A stretch of 37,939 bases of DNA from Clostridium sp. AM34-11AC (lineage in GTDB: Bacteria; Bacillota; Clostridia; Lachnospirales; Lachnospiraceae): the NCBI RefSeq assembly GCF_003435375.1, contig NZ_QWGL01000028.1, positions 1-37,939 on the forward strand, given 5' to 3'. The notes under the pieces were generated by a model. It did not search any database and was not told where the DNA came from. It saw only the letters and a list, made by a program, of their open reading frames with translations. This document shows positions 22,600 to 31,912 of this stretch, piece after piece; the stretch's first letter is position 1; every line of letters starts with the position of its first letter. Position numbers and translations under genes: made by a program.

Positions 22600-25467
22600 T
22601 TACTCTACCAGACGGTCATCAAGGAACAGGGCATCCAGCTCCTGTGTAGTCTGTAACTGCATAACTTTCTCTCTAACTGCTCTTTTGGCGAGATTAAGTC
22701 GTTTCATGCGTTTTTTACCCGTAATGCTGTCTTTACCCTCACGAATCATCTGTAATCTGCCAATCGGTGCACTCGGTTGCTTTTGTGCATAATCAACCAG
22801 TGCTTTTGCCTTGGAGAGATTGTCTGTCAAGTCACCACGGTGGGGTTCAAGAATATCGATGACATATCCGATTCCCACAACATTTCTTATGATGAGAAAA
22901 TCAGGATAAAATCCCTTAACAATTCCATTTTCCAATCTTTGCAAGCAAAGTCCCCAGCCTTTGGACGGGTTGCGAATCCAGCAAATAAAATCGTCCCTCT
23001 TTGACTCTTCCTCAATCACGGCTTTCTCCCAAGAATCCAACTTTATCTTTGCGTAACCAACTTCCTCATTTACAAAAAAGTGGTTATAGTATTTTTCACC
23101 ATCCAGGTCAACTATTGGTCGGATTTGCTCCGGAAGATGGAAACTGTGAGCACTGACCTCATTTCCGTTTGAAATGATGGCATCATACTGTTTGCGGTAC
23201 TTTTCACTCTGCATGTGAGCAAATTGGAGTCTATATGTGTCGCTCATTTCATTAAACTTGTTTTTAGCATAGAGATGCAGTTTATCTACGCAGTCTTTTT
23301 CTGCCGCAAACAAAATGACATGAACCATATACTCGGACGGATTCTCTGGGTTAAAGTGCAGAGTGCCGTATGCCGCGCCAAGTCCAAATCCACCAAGTAT
23401 CTTTTCTGCAATTCGAAATTTACGGTCGATGTCCTCGTCCGAAGATGTGTAGTAAATATATTCCTTATCATCGTTGACCGCCTTACCAAACGCATCAAAG
23501 ACCTTCCACGACAGGTTCAGCTTTTTTACTTCAGAAGTGAGAACGTCATACTCACCGTTTTCTTTCAACCTACCGATGTATTCCTTTATCATTCTGATGC
23601 CGTCTTGCTGAATGCTGTGTAGCGCATAGGAATCAAGACCGGTGTTCTTAATAAGCGAGGCAAGTTTGATCAATGACGGCAGATAATCCGTTGTCTTGAA
23701 CGGTTTGATTTCATAGGTAATGAGAGCGGTTTTGTTAATGAATGTTGCAATCGCCTCTCTGTCAATACTGTCTGTGAAAACAAATTGCTCCTGTTCCAGC
23801 TCTGGTGTGCTTGACGCAGCCACATCGGATTGCTGAGGTGCAAATGTTGTGTCCTGATTTATACTCTGCGGTGCAGGCACATTCCTTACAGATGGATTGT
23901 CGATGTTGGTATCAGGCTTTTGCTGCTGTGAGGATACAGACTCTTCCTGCGCAGCCCCACCCTCAGTCGTATCACCTGCTTCACTTTCTGGTGCTTCAAA
24001 CAACGGATCGGCAGAAATACCCAGTGATTGTGCAAAACCCGCCAAAGTCATCTGATTCAATTCAACCTTCGGCTGGCGTTTCCTCGGACGGTATCCCCAA
24101 GTCTCATGTGAATCATTTCCGTAACTCTCACCCTCAACATCAGCTGGAATGTCGCTACCCTCCTCATCCTGCAATGCTTTCATAACTGATTCAACATTAT
24201 CCTTGTTAAAGTGTGGTAAGAAAAGACGCACTTCATTTAGCGTTTCATCCACGTCGATATGCCGCTGCAACGGTGTGCGAATCATTCGACCAAGCAACTG
24301 AGCAATATATGTAGCGTCCTGTGCATGACGGAAAGACATCATGGTTTCTGCTCTTGGACAATCCCAACCTGTCGAGAGATTTTCTTTGAAGAACACAACT
24401 CGTATTTTCTTATTATCAGCAATGTCCGAGGCATCCACATGGTGTATCTTCAGACCGCCCGCTTCAATGGTCGCAGTCTGTCCGAAAGTGTGAACGACCT
24501 CATATTCAGAGAATCTTGCACCTGTCCGCATTTCAATGCGCGATAGACATTCTCCGATTTCGGTAGCAGAGGCACTGTTACTATTACGGTTTTCAACCTG
24601 TATGACCAGTACAGGACGCACTTGCTGACTTTTCTGCGTCGTACAGTAGTAATTCCAATGTTCACATTTGTCTTTCCACTCATCTGCGGCCGCCTGGAGG
24701 ATTACCATATCGTCAATGGAGTCCTGTTCCGGGTAAGTGATAATAATTCGATCCTTCAAAAGCCCTGACGCCCTGACTTCATCCGGTCTGACGTCCACAT
24801 CATGGCGGACAGAAGAAATATTGCCCACAAGCCTGCGGAAACGTTCATCTGTAGCACTCATGCCTATAACGACAGGCATTGCGTCAAGACCGTCAGCTTC
24901 GCTACCTTTCAGAAATTTCTGCATAATAGATGTTGCTTTTGCGGCGTCTCTATCTTGCATTCCACGATGAGCCTCATCAATGATCACATACAGATGATTG
25001 CCTTTCCGCTCGGCGGTATTTTGCAGAGACTGCCAGATGGTATATGTACGGCTGTCACCGCCGTTGACAAGCCGGCTTGCTTTTCCGAGTTTTTGCGTGT
25101 TCAGGAAATAAATCATACCATCATCAAGCATTTCCTGATCAAAAGAATCATCCTCAATCGTGACGCATTGATTTGGACGGATTTTGTCTGCCTTCTGTAT
25201 AATCTTCGTCTTTGACTGTTCGTTCAGTTGAGGAGAATCGGAAAGCCATACAAATATAGCCTCCGGCTGCTCAACGGTAGTCTCCGTTCCGTTTAAGATA
25301 TCTTCGATAACCTCCGTCATGACAATGGTCTTACCGGAGCCTGTCGGAGCGCGAAATGCAATCACCTGCGGACGTCCATCTACTCTATGGTAAGCCTGTG
25401 CACTGTTTATCTCGGCAAGTAGCTTTGAAACAGCTATCTGCTGAAAGGATATTAATTCATCTCTCAT
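22600..25467 (-). CDS. res: Type III restriction enzyme, Res subunit
   Basis: This helicase/nuclease subunit cuts DNA with Mod when sites are unmodified. The 955-residue product has Walker A APTGSGKTIV (about 43-52), a DEAH box in VIIDEAHRG, and the late helicase motif QLLGRMIRTP. A Gln/Ser/Pro-rich linker (about 490-560) separates the helicase from the C-terminal part. Near the end GFYPDFLII and IDILEPHRGDLTDNLSKAKAL form the PD-(D/E)xK-like nuclease region, in which the usual E-x-K reads E-P-H. The ATG at 25467 has AGGAGG eight bases upstream inside the end of mod; an adjoining GTG lies at 25470. Confidence 0.92.
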   Translation of the reverse strand: MRDELISFQQIAVSKLLAEINSAQAYHRVDGRPQVIAFRAPTGSGKTIVMTEVIEDILNGTETTVEQPEAIFVWLSDSPQLNEQSKTKIIQKADKIRPNQCVTIEDDSFDQEMLDDGMIYFLNTQKLGKASRLVNGGDSRTYTIWQSLQNTAERKGNHLYVIIDEAHRGMQDRDAAKATSIMQKFLKGSEADGLDAMPVVIGMSATDERFRRLVGNISSVRHDVDVRPDEVRASGLLKDRIIITYPEQDSIDDMVILQAAADEWKDKCEHWNYYCTTQKSQQVRPVLVIQVENRNSNSASATEIGECLSRIEMRTGARFSEYEVVHTFGQTATIEAGGLKIHHVDASDIADNKKIRVVFFKENLSTGWDCPRAETMMSFRHAQDATYIAQLLGRMIRTPLQRHIDVDETLNEVRLFLPHFNKDNVESVMKALQDEEGSDIPADVEGESYGNDSHETWGYRPRKRQPKVELNQMTLAGFAQSLGISADPLFEAPESEAGDTTEGGAAQEESVSSQQQKPDTNIDNPSVRNVPAPQSINQDTTFAPQQSDVAASSTPELEQEQFVFTDSIDREAIATFINKTALITYEIKPFKTTDYLPSLIKLASLIKNTGLDSYALHSIQQDGIRMIKEYIGRLKENGEYDVLTSEVKKLNLSWKVFDAFGKAVNDDKEYIYYTSSDEDIDRKFRIAEKILGGFGLGAAYGTLHFNPENPSEYMVHVILFAAEKDCVDKLHLYAKNKFNEMSDTYRLQFAHMQSEKYRKQYDAIISNGNEVSAHSFHLPEQIRPIVDLDGEKYYNHFFVNEEVGYAKIKLDSWEKAVIEEESKRDDFICWIRNPSKGWGLCLQRLENGIVKGFYPDFLIIRNVVGIGYVIDILEPHRGDLTDNLSKAKALVDYAQKQPSAPIGRLQMIREGKDSITGKKRMKRLNLAKRAVREKVMQLQTTQELDALFLDDRLVE

Positions 25468-25472
25468 CACGG

Positions 25473-27902
25473 TTACCTCCTGCTATTTATTCTAAAATTA
25501 TCCAGATAATCTCTGTATAACTGATATGTCTGCTTTACATTCAATTCCTTGGACATACTGCGATAATCGGCATCGGAGTCCGTCACAAGATAGACAGTTT
25601 CAATTTTCGATGTATTCCTAACTTCTTCGGCAAACTCTGCAAAGCAACTGTTGTCGTTTAAAATCGCAATTCGGTTCTCCGGGAAAATCATATATTCGGG
25701 AATCTTCTGGTCTATGAGTGACGGGCAAGGTCCAAAGCAGCCTGCTTTCATCCACAAGATAGGAAGCATTTCTCTAAACTGTCTGCCAATGCGTACGGAT
25801 GCCTTGTCAAGAAATCCAAGTTTGAAGTAGGCAGCATTCGCTTTAAATCCAACTGCCATAGAAATCTTCTCAATCTTCGACACGGCTATTGCTCCCATAG
25901 CTTCAATAAGTTGCTCTTTTATCTTCTTAAACTCTTTGTTACTAGTAGTGACAACATATAATTCAGTTACGTGATCTTGACCATCCAAAGCAGCAATCCA
26001 TTCTTCATAAGCGGATGGTGAAAAAAGAATAGTCGCATTATACTTCTCAGATACCACGAAATCAATTCCTGGCTTTACCAAGCTTTGGGGCAACTTATCC
26101 TTTCCAAGCAAAGAAACGATATCCTTGCGTATTTTGATGTCTACAATTTGCTCAGGATTGAATCTTATTTGTTTTATACTTCTTTCCGCTTCATCTTCTA
26201 TAGTACGTGTAGTAATATAATCTTTTTGCAAAGGCGTACCATCACTATGAACACCAAGAATGCTATACTTGGTTCTTGGCCATGTAACAGAACGACAGAT
26301 TCCGTGATTTTCCCATATTTGTGTTCCTGGAACATTACCATACTTGATGAGTTCCTTCGCATCAGAGTCTGAAACCTCATTATTAGTTATAAGAATACAT
26401 CTCCTTGAGCCGCCATCCTCGTAGTTAAGAAGGTTTATAGCATTTAATGTTGTACCACTACCTGCAAAGAAGTCCAAGATTAATGCATCCTTTTTCCTAC
26501 GAACAATTGATGCAATAGAATCGTGAGTCGCATACAACGATTTTGGGAAAGAAAACGCGTTTGTCTGTCCTATTATCTCCGTAATAAGGTCAGTTCCGTA
26601 AGCTCCAGCATCATGTGATGTTCTATGCCATACGGTTTTAATAACCCTGTTGTTATCACTCGCATATTCCACCGAAACTACATTTGTCTTTGGATCTCTT
26701 CCTGTAATTACAATTCTACCTTCTTCAATCAACTTTTGATTTGGCTGACTTATATATGAGATTCCCCATGTTTTTCGCGAAGAATCAAACTTTCCACATG
26801 AGACATAGCCTTTGTCGATAAGTTCACGCAAAGTTTCAGCCCCTACACTCCATCTACCATAGGAACCATCTTTTCGTATAGGCCATGCTGTGGCATAACC
26901 GTCAATTTTCTCTTCAAGATTAGGGACTTGTGGTAATGGCAACGATTGTCCTACTCCAACAACTTTTCCTAATTCGGTATCTATGAGAACAGGATAAAAC
27001 ATATTTTCTCTATCTTCTCTTTGTGCATCCGTTCCAGATCTCAATAGGCCCTTCCAACGAGGAATCTTTTTCTTATCTGGAGGATTTAACAAATTATCTT
27101 CGCTATCGGCAACAAAGGCTTCTGGTGCAAAGCAAAATATATTGTATTCCTCAACACGAGAAAATCGTCCTTGAGTAACCCCCTTGGGATTGATAACATC
27201 GGTAGTCATCTGAATATAATAATCAGCAAAAATCTCTTCTAATAATACTCGGAGATGATGCACCTCATGTTCATCAATCGTAACAATAAGAACTCCTGTC
27301 TTTGGATTCAACAATTTCTTTGCAATGTGGAGTCTTTTCTCCATAAACGATAACCACTTGCTGTGACGGTAGGCATCAGAGCCATCCACATAATCGTTGT
27401 TATATTTCCAATCCCGCGCTCCCGTGTTGTATGGTGGATCAATGTAGATGCAGTCCACCTTGCCAGCGTACAAATATTCTAGCAGTTGCAAAGCATGATA
27501 GTTGTCTGCTTCTATCAGCGTATGCCAAAGGTCGCTGTTAGGTGCATTGCATACCGCATCAATCGGCTTAAGATACGGATAGATTGGTTCACCGAATTCC
27601 GCAATGGCAACAAGTTCGTCCAGAGCAAACTCCGCCTGGGTATGATCTATCTTGTGTTCGCAGATTGCCTTATCTCCATCAATGGAATTCACAATGTAAA
27701 TATCTGATATCTGTCCGTTTTTCAATGCCACCTTGGAATCTCTTCTGATTTCCATATCATAAAGTGGCGTGCACTCCGGCAGATGTTCCTCAAAGACCAA
27801 GCCGAACTTTTTCTGCTTGGTAAGCTTCCCCACCTCCACCATAATTCGCTGTTTAAGCGTCTCATCATCAATCTGTTTTATCAAATCCTGTAGTAATGCC
27901 AC
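25473..27902 (-). CDS. mod: Type III DNA methyltransferase, Mod subunit
   Basis: This enzyme methylates adenine using S-adenosylmethionine and gives the Type III system its sequence specificity. Motif IV DPPYNTG (around residue 154) precedes motif I DFFAGSGTT (around 474), the beta-class order. The target recognition region lies between them. At 809 residues it is longer than many Mod proteins, with about 250 residues after motif I. The start is GTG with AGAGG eight bases upstream. Res follows within two bases, so the pair is coupled. An upstream TATAAG (about 27950) may be the -10 of its promoter. Confidence 0.92.
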   Translation of the reverse strand: MALLQDLIKQIDDETLKQRIMVEVGKLTKQKKFGLVFEEHLPECTPLYDMEIRRDSKVALKNGQISDIYIVNSIDGDKAICEHKIDHTQAEFALDELVAIAEFGEPIYPYLKPIDAVCNAPNSDLWHTLIEADNYHALQLLEYLYAGKVDCIYIDPPYNTGARDWKYNNDYVDGSDAYRHSKWLSFMEKRLHIAKKLLNPKTGVLIVTIDEHEVHHLRVLLEEIFADYYIQMTTDVINPKGVTQGRFSRVEEYNIFCFAPEAFVADSEDNLLNPPDKKKIPRWKGLLRSGTDAQREDRENMFYPVLIDTELGKVVGVGQSLPLPQVPNLEEKIDGYATAWPIRKDGSYGRWSVGAETLRELIDKGYVSCGKFDSSRKTWGISYISQPNQKLIEEGRIVITGRDPKTNVVSVEYASDNNRVIKTVWHRTSHDAGAYGTDLITEIIGQTNAFSFPKSLYATHDSIASIVRRKKDALILDFFAGSGTTLNAINLLNYEDGGSRRCILITNNEVSDSDAKELIKYGNVPGTQIWENHGICRSVTWPRTKYSILGVHSDGTPLQKDYITTRTIEDEAERSIKQIRFNPEQIVDIKIRKDIVSLLGKDKLPQSLVKPGIDFVVSEKYNATILFSPSAYEEWIAALDGQDHVTELYVVTTSNKEFKKIKEQLIEAMGAIAVSKIEKISMAVGFKANAAYFKLGFLDKASVRIGRQFREMLPILWMKAGCFGPCPSLIDQKIPEYMIFPENRIAILNDNSCFAEFAEEVRNTSKIETVYLVTDSDADYRSMSKELNVKQTYQLYRDYLDNFRINSRR

Positions 27903-28355
27903 AGTTATTTACCTCTTTCTTTCGTTTATGTTTTTGCTCTTATATTTTAGCTTATACCACATTTCACACAGAAAGTGATAACTTTCTCTGTTCATTATAA
28001 AAATGCTTATTCTCCTTGTGAAGACCGTTGCAGAGAAAACGACCAATCTCCTATTGAAATTGCGTATTTATCATTTTTTCTATCAGTAAATTGGATAATT
28101 TATTGCTAACAGTTACGAAAAAGTATATCATGAAAAAGCGAATTCTTCAATCTTAGTAATCATCCCATCCATCCTTATCTCTCGATTAGATAAGATAGAT
28201 ATTATTCTTATCAGTCTTAGTATTCTCAATTTCATTACCTTGTCCTTTGGACACTCCAAGACATCCAAAAAGGACATCCTTTGACCCGTAATAATTACGG
28301 TTCAGGAATGTCCTTTTTACGTTTCCTATCAGTAAGATAGACACACGATGTTCAT
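27903..28355. other. Gene-free spacer between Mod and the second recombinase
   Basis: No convincing gene is seen. The spacer holds the mod promoter region at its left, an inverted repeat CTTATCT-ctcgatt-AGATAAG (28175-28195), two copies of CTATCAGTAA near 28080 and 28325, and the terminator at 28267-28318. It is the most likely place for a junction between two stacked elements. Confidence 0.5.
28267..28318. terminator. Terminator after the second serine recombinase
   Basis: AAAAAGGACAT pairs with ATGTCCTTTTT, with an inner CCGTAAT/ATTACGG stem. Runs of A and T at the two ends make it usable on both strands. It lies 38 bases beyond the recombinase stop. Confidence 0.85.
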
Positions 28356-30317
28356 TTATCCACAATAAATCATTCCAAAATGCTTAAACGCCTGCATAAT
28401 TGCATCTTCCTTCTCCGGTGTACACTGTGGCTGTCTCGCATTGTCTGATTTAGACAAATTAAAGTTCTCACCAACATCCAAACCACATTTCTTCTTAATC
28501 TGTGCAATATACAACGAAGAAACCTTCAGTCCTGTCTGCTCCAGTACATAAGTCTTTATCTGCTCGTAAGTTGCTTTCCCTTTAAATTCAGATAAATCCA
28601 TATCCTCCAGAGAGAAGTCCACCTTAACTTTTCTGCCGTCGACCATTCCCTTGGAAAGTAAAACAACTGTCTCGACTGTTGTTTCGTTGTCCCAACTCAT
28701 TTCCTCTATCTCCTTTCCATTAAAATAGACAGGAAATCTGAATTTAATGTGCTTCAAGAAACGGCCATCCGGCTGCTCTTGCTCGTATATATCAACTCGT
28801 TCAATGAAGCTGTTAAGAAACTCTTTCTTTTCAGCATCCGTGAACTTATCATACAGTTTATCAAAATACAGAAGAAATTGATAGATGTTGTCACCGGAAA
28901 TTTTCTGCTGACGCACATTATAGATTCTGGTTTCCACTTCCTCAATTTCTTCTTCCACAGAATCAATATCATCATACAGCTTATACAAGCGTTCTTCCAT
29001 ATCCTGATACTTGCGGTCATAATGCTTGTCTGTTACATCAAGACTGTCCATCTGCTGTCCCAACTTTGCTTTTGCTCCGTTTAGCTGATGAAGTTTCTTA
29101 CGAAGCTGTTCCAGTTCGGTTTCCAATTCTTCTGTATCAATTCTGGAACCAATCTTCTGACGGATTGCCTGTTCAAACTTCGGGTTTGTAACCAGTTTTC
29201 TGATCACTTCTTCTACCGCAGCGTCCACCATTTCCTGTTTCCACTGTCGTCTGTATCCGCATTTATGACCATTTACCGTAGTACGGTGTTTGCAATGATA
29301 ATAATAATAATCCTTATATAAGGTTCCGTCTTTTTTCTTCTTACGATTTACATTGCCGTACATCGCAGCCCCGCACACAGGACAACGAAGAATACTGGAA
29401 AGGATGTTTTCATGTTCCTGATTATAAATTTTCTCGCTTTTGACACCTGTTTCCTGACGTTTCCTTTGTGCCATCTGCCATACTTCTTCCGAAACAATTG
29501 CTTCATGTACTCCATCATAAACCGGGTAATCGTCCTGTTTCACAATATGATACTGATTACGGGTTCCTGCAATCTTTTCATTCTTACGGCGACCATAAGC
29601 GAGTTTTCCACAATAAACCGGATTGTCTAAAATTGACTTGATAAAATGTGCTGAAAACATATCCAGCGTGTTATTCTGGCGCTTTTTCTTTACATAGCCA
29701 TGCTCATTCAAATACGTTGCAACTGCAGATGCTCCCATTGTTGTATTCACATACTTATCAAAAATAATGCGAATCACATCGACTTCATCATCTGCAATAT
29801 ATAAATAACCATCTACCAGCTTATATCCATAAGGAGCAAAACCGCCATTCCATTTTCCCTCACGAGCCTTCTGTCTGCGCCCCTCCATAGTCTGAACAAG
29901 GATATTTTCACGCTCAATTTCCGCAACCGCAGATAAGACAGAAATCATCAATTTCCCGCTGTCTTTGGAACTGTCTATGCCATCTTCTACACAAATCAGA
30001 TTGACCCCAAAATCCTGCATACGCTGTAAGGAACTAAGTACATCGGCTGCATTTCTTCCGAATCGGGAAAGTTTGAATACAAGGACAAATTCAACCTTAT
30101 CTTTGCCTGACTCAATATCTTTCAGCATTTGCAAAAATTGTGGACGACCTTCTATGTTCTTACCGGATTTTCCCTCATCAGAGTATTCACCCGCAACTAC
30201 CATATCCTGAAATTCCGCATACTTTTTCAGCTTATCTTTCTGTGCATCCAAACTATATCCATCTACCTGCATCGAGGTAGATACTCGTGTGTATATGTAA
30301 CATCTTCTTGTTTTCAA
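28356..30317 (-). CDS. Large serine recombinase, copy 2
   Basis: This is a paralogue of the recombinase at 16.2 kb with the same architecture: catalytic Ser in YTRVST, FKLSRFGRNAADVLSSLQ, WNGGFAPYGYK, zinc ribbon (LRCPVCGAAMYGN, later HCKHRT...HKCGYRR), coiled coil and the C-terminal module ending QCTPEKEDAIMQAFKHFG. The resolvase part matches copy 1 at most positions; the zinc ribbon and C-terminal region differ more, so the two may use different attachment sites. The start is TTG with GGAGG and TAGGA upstream. It lies 60 bases after the DUF1016 gene on the same strand. Confidence 0.92.
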   Translation of the reverse strand: MKTRRCYIYTRVSTSMQVDGYSLDAQKDKLKKYAEFQDMVVAGEYSDEGKSGKNIEGRPQFLQMLKDIESGKDKVEFVLVFKLSRFGRNAADVLSSLQRMQDFGVNLICVEDGIDSSKDSGKLMISVLSAVAEIERENILVQTMEGRRQKAREGKWNGGFAPYGYKLVDGYLYIADDEVDVIRIIFDKYVNTTMGASAVATYLNEHGYVKKKRQNNTLDMFSAHFIKSILDNPVYCGKLAYGRRKNEKIAGTRNQYHIVKQDDYPVYDGVHEAIVSEEVWQMAQRKRQETGVKSEKIYNQEHENILSSILRCPVCGAAMYGNVNRKKKKDGTLYKDYYYYHCKHRTTVNGHKCGYRRQWKQEMVDAAVEEVIRKLVTNPKFEQAIRQKIGSRIDTEELETELEQLRKKLHQLNGAKAKLGQQMDSLDVTDKHYDRKYQDMEERLYKLYDDIDSVEEEIEEVETRIYNVRQQKISGDNIYQFLLYFDKLYDKFTDAEKKEFLNSFIERVDIYEQEQPDGRFLKHIKFRFPVYFNGKEIEEMSWDNETTVETVVLLSKGMVDGRKVKVDFSLEDMDLSEFKGKATYEQIKTYVLEQTGLKVSSLYIAQIKKKCGLDVGENFNLSKSDNARQPQCTPEKEDAIMQAFKHFGMIYCG

Positions 30318-30376
30318 TTCCTAACCACCTCCATCCATAGGGTGATATGTAATTGTGCCACGGCCTGTGGCACTTT

Positions 30377-31453
30377 TTACTCCAATTCTTTTTCGATTTC
30401 TTCAATAGACGGCAAGCTGCTTTTCAGTTCTTCCGGAAGTGCTTTTACCATCTGGTTTTTCCATTCTGCTACGCCAATTGGATTCTGGTATCCTGCAAGA
30501 GAATACTCAACTACCGTCTGATTTTTACCTTTAACCAAAAGCAATCCGATAGTCGGATTATCACTCGGATGACGCAGAATATCATTTACAACATTCTGAT
30601 ACATATTGAGCTGACTGATGAAACCGGGCTCAAAATCACAAGCTTTCAGTTCAATTACCACATAACAGCGAAGTTTCAGATGATAGAACAAAAGATCAAT
30701 ATAAAAGTCATCTCCGCCCACTTCCAGATGTACCTGTCTGCCTACAAACGCAAATCCCTGTCCCAACTCCAAAAGAAAGTTCTGGATATGCTCTGTCAGC
30801 TTACGTTCAATCTCAACCTCTCGCCTTGGCATATCAGTACCAAGGAAATCAAACAGATACGGATCTTTGAAAATCTGATTTGCCATATCGGAATCCGCAG
30901 GTGGTAAAGCAACAGGGAAGTTATTGACACTTTTTCCTGTACGTTCAATCAATTTGCTCTGAATCTGCAAATCCAGAATCGTACTGCTCCAACCGTTTTC
31001 GATGGTTTTATGTGCATACCAGATTCGTTCTTCCTGTGTATCCAATTTGTCAAGCAACATACGATTGGTACGCCATGGAATTTGTGCCACGACCCGTTGC
31101 ACAATTTCAAAATCCGGCCAGCACTCTGCGAATTTTCTCATATACTTAATATTTCTTGGAGAAAAGCCGGACATATCCGGAAACGCATCTTTCAGGTCTT
31201 TTGCCATGCGGTCAATGACTTTGGCTCCCCAGCCTTCTTCCTCCTGCTTTTGCAGAATAGCTTTACCAATATTCCAATAGAGACAGATCATACTGGAATT
31301 TGCATTCAGTACAACCTTTAATCTCTGGTTCTCAATTTCTTTTTTGATTGCTTCTATAAAATCCAAATAACTATCACTCATTTCAGAAAGATTTGGAGCA
31401 ACAGGGAAAATCACTCCATCTTTATCTTTCCCCATACGTTTTCTGCTATCCAT
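30377..31453 (-). CDS. DUF1016 (YhcG-type) PD-(D/E)xK nuclease
   Basis: The 358-residue product has the DUF1016 N-terminal helical domain (LYWNIGKAILQKQEEEGWGAK, FSPRNIKYMRKFAECWP, PWRTNRMLLDK) and the C-terminal nuclease domain (FVGRQVHLEVGGDDFYIDLL, then YVVIELK) with the D and E-x-K residues present. A branch of this family acts with restriction systems and mobile elements, but a specific reaction is not established for this protein. GGGAGG lies eight bases before the ATG. A short hairpin (30355-30373) follows its stop. It probably shares a transcript with the recombinase downstream. Confidence 0.9.
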   Translation of the reverse strand: MDSRKRMGKDKDGVIFPVAPNLSEMSDSYLDFIEAIKKEIENQRLKVVLNANSSMICLYWNIGKAILQKQEEEGWGAKVIDRMAKDLKDAFPDMSGFSPRNIKYMRKFAECWPDFEIVQRVVAQIPWRTNRMLLDKLDTQEERIWYAHKTIENGWSSTILDLQIQSKLIERTGKSVNNFPVALPPADSDMANQIFKDPYLFDFLGTDMPRREVEIERKLTEHIQNFLLELGQGFAFVGRQVHLEVGGDDFYIDLLFYHLKLRCYVVIELKACDFEPGFISQLNMYQNVVNDILRHPSDNPTIGLLLVKGKNQTVVEYSLAGYQNPIGVAEWKNQMVKALPEELKSSLPSIEEIEKELE

Positions 31454-31567
31454 GATTGCTGCCTCCCATTATATTCCATATGGCATATATCGAATTACTG
31501 TTTCAATTATTTGTCCCAACTTAATTATACCATTGATTTTCAGTTTTTCAATATATTCAAAATATAA

Positions 31568-31599
31568 AAAATGGATGCCGACATTTTCGACACCCATTT
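31568..31599 (-). terminator. Terminator after the 47-residue gene
   Basis: AAATGGATGCCGA pairs with TCGACACCCATTT with mismatches, followed by a T-run on the minus strand. It overlaps the stop codon at 31598. Confidence 0.7.
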
Positions 31600-31741
31600 A
31601 CGCTGACTTTGTATCTTCTGTTTTAGTTCTTGCCCCACCATCTTCATCTGCATTGATCTCATCGAGGAGCTCTTGCCCGTATTTCTCAATCATACGAGCC
31701 AGAAAATCCACACATCGTTCAAATGCTATATTCTGTTCCAT
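31598..31741 (-). CDS. 47-residue small element protein, AFERCV family
   Basis: This short gene has a very strong AGGAGGGG-type site (GAAAGGAGGGGCTC before the ATG) and its own terminator. The start, NIAFERCVDFLARMIEKYG, matches the small protein at 19729-19959, and the tail is acidic then basic (DEDGGARTKTEDTKSA). Two copies in one window, each near a RepA or partition gene, suggest a core gene of this element type. Function is unknown. It is divergent from the STAND gene. Confidence 0.7.
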   Translation of the reverse strand: MEQNIAFERCVDFLARMIEKYGQELLDEINADEDGGARTKTEDTKSA

Positions 31742-31794
31742 GAGCCCCTCCTTTCAAATCACTTACCTATGCTCTTTCGTAGACTTGAAAGCCG

Positions 31795-31803
31795 TGCTAT
31801 AAT
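31795..31803 (+). promoter_or_regulatory. Extended -10 promoter for the STAND cassette
   Basis: TGCTATAAT is a perfect extended -10. The -35 (TTTCGT at 31775-31780) is weak, as is common with extended -10 promoters. Transcription would start near 31810 and cross the left 28-bp repeat before the STAND gene. Confidence 0.5.
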
Positions 31804-31861
31804 ATTTAGCAGAACGCTTCCATCAATCTACACTCATTTTAGAACAAACAGTCTAAAGCTT

Positions 31862-31889
31862 CATTGAGCGTGGATTGAGCGTAAATTGA
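31862..31889 (+). repeat. Left 28-bp inverted repeat of the cassette
   Basis: The arm contains two tandem ATTGAGCGT units and a partial third at 11-bp spacing. A degenerate mirror copy lies at 31830-31847. It lies 24 bases upstream of the STAND start codon. Confidence 0.85.
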
Positions 31890-31912
31890 CTATTTTTGAA
31901 GGAGGGCTGTCT

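Noticed and set aside
28075..28335. Direct repeats CTATCAGTAA as attachment sites of the second element
   Set aside because: Ten bases in AT-rich DNA could match by chance, and neither copy falls at a demonstrable gene break.
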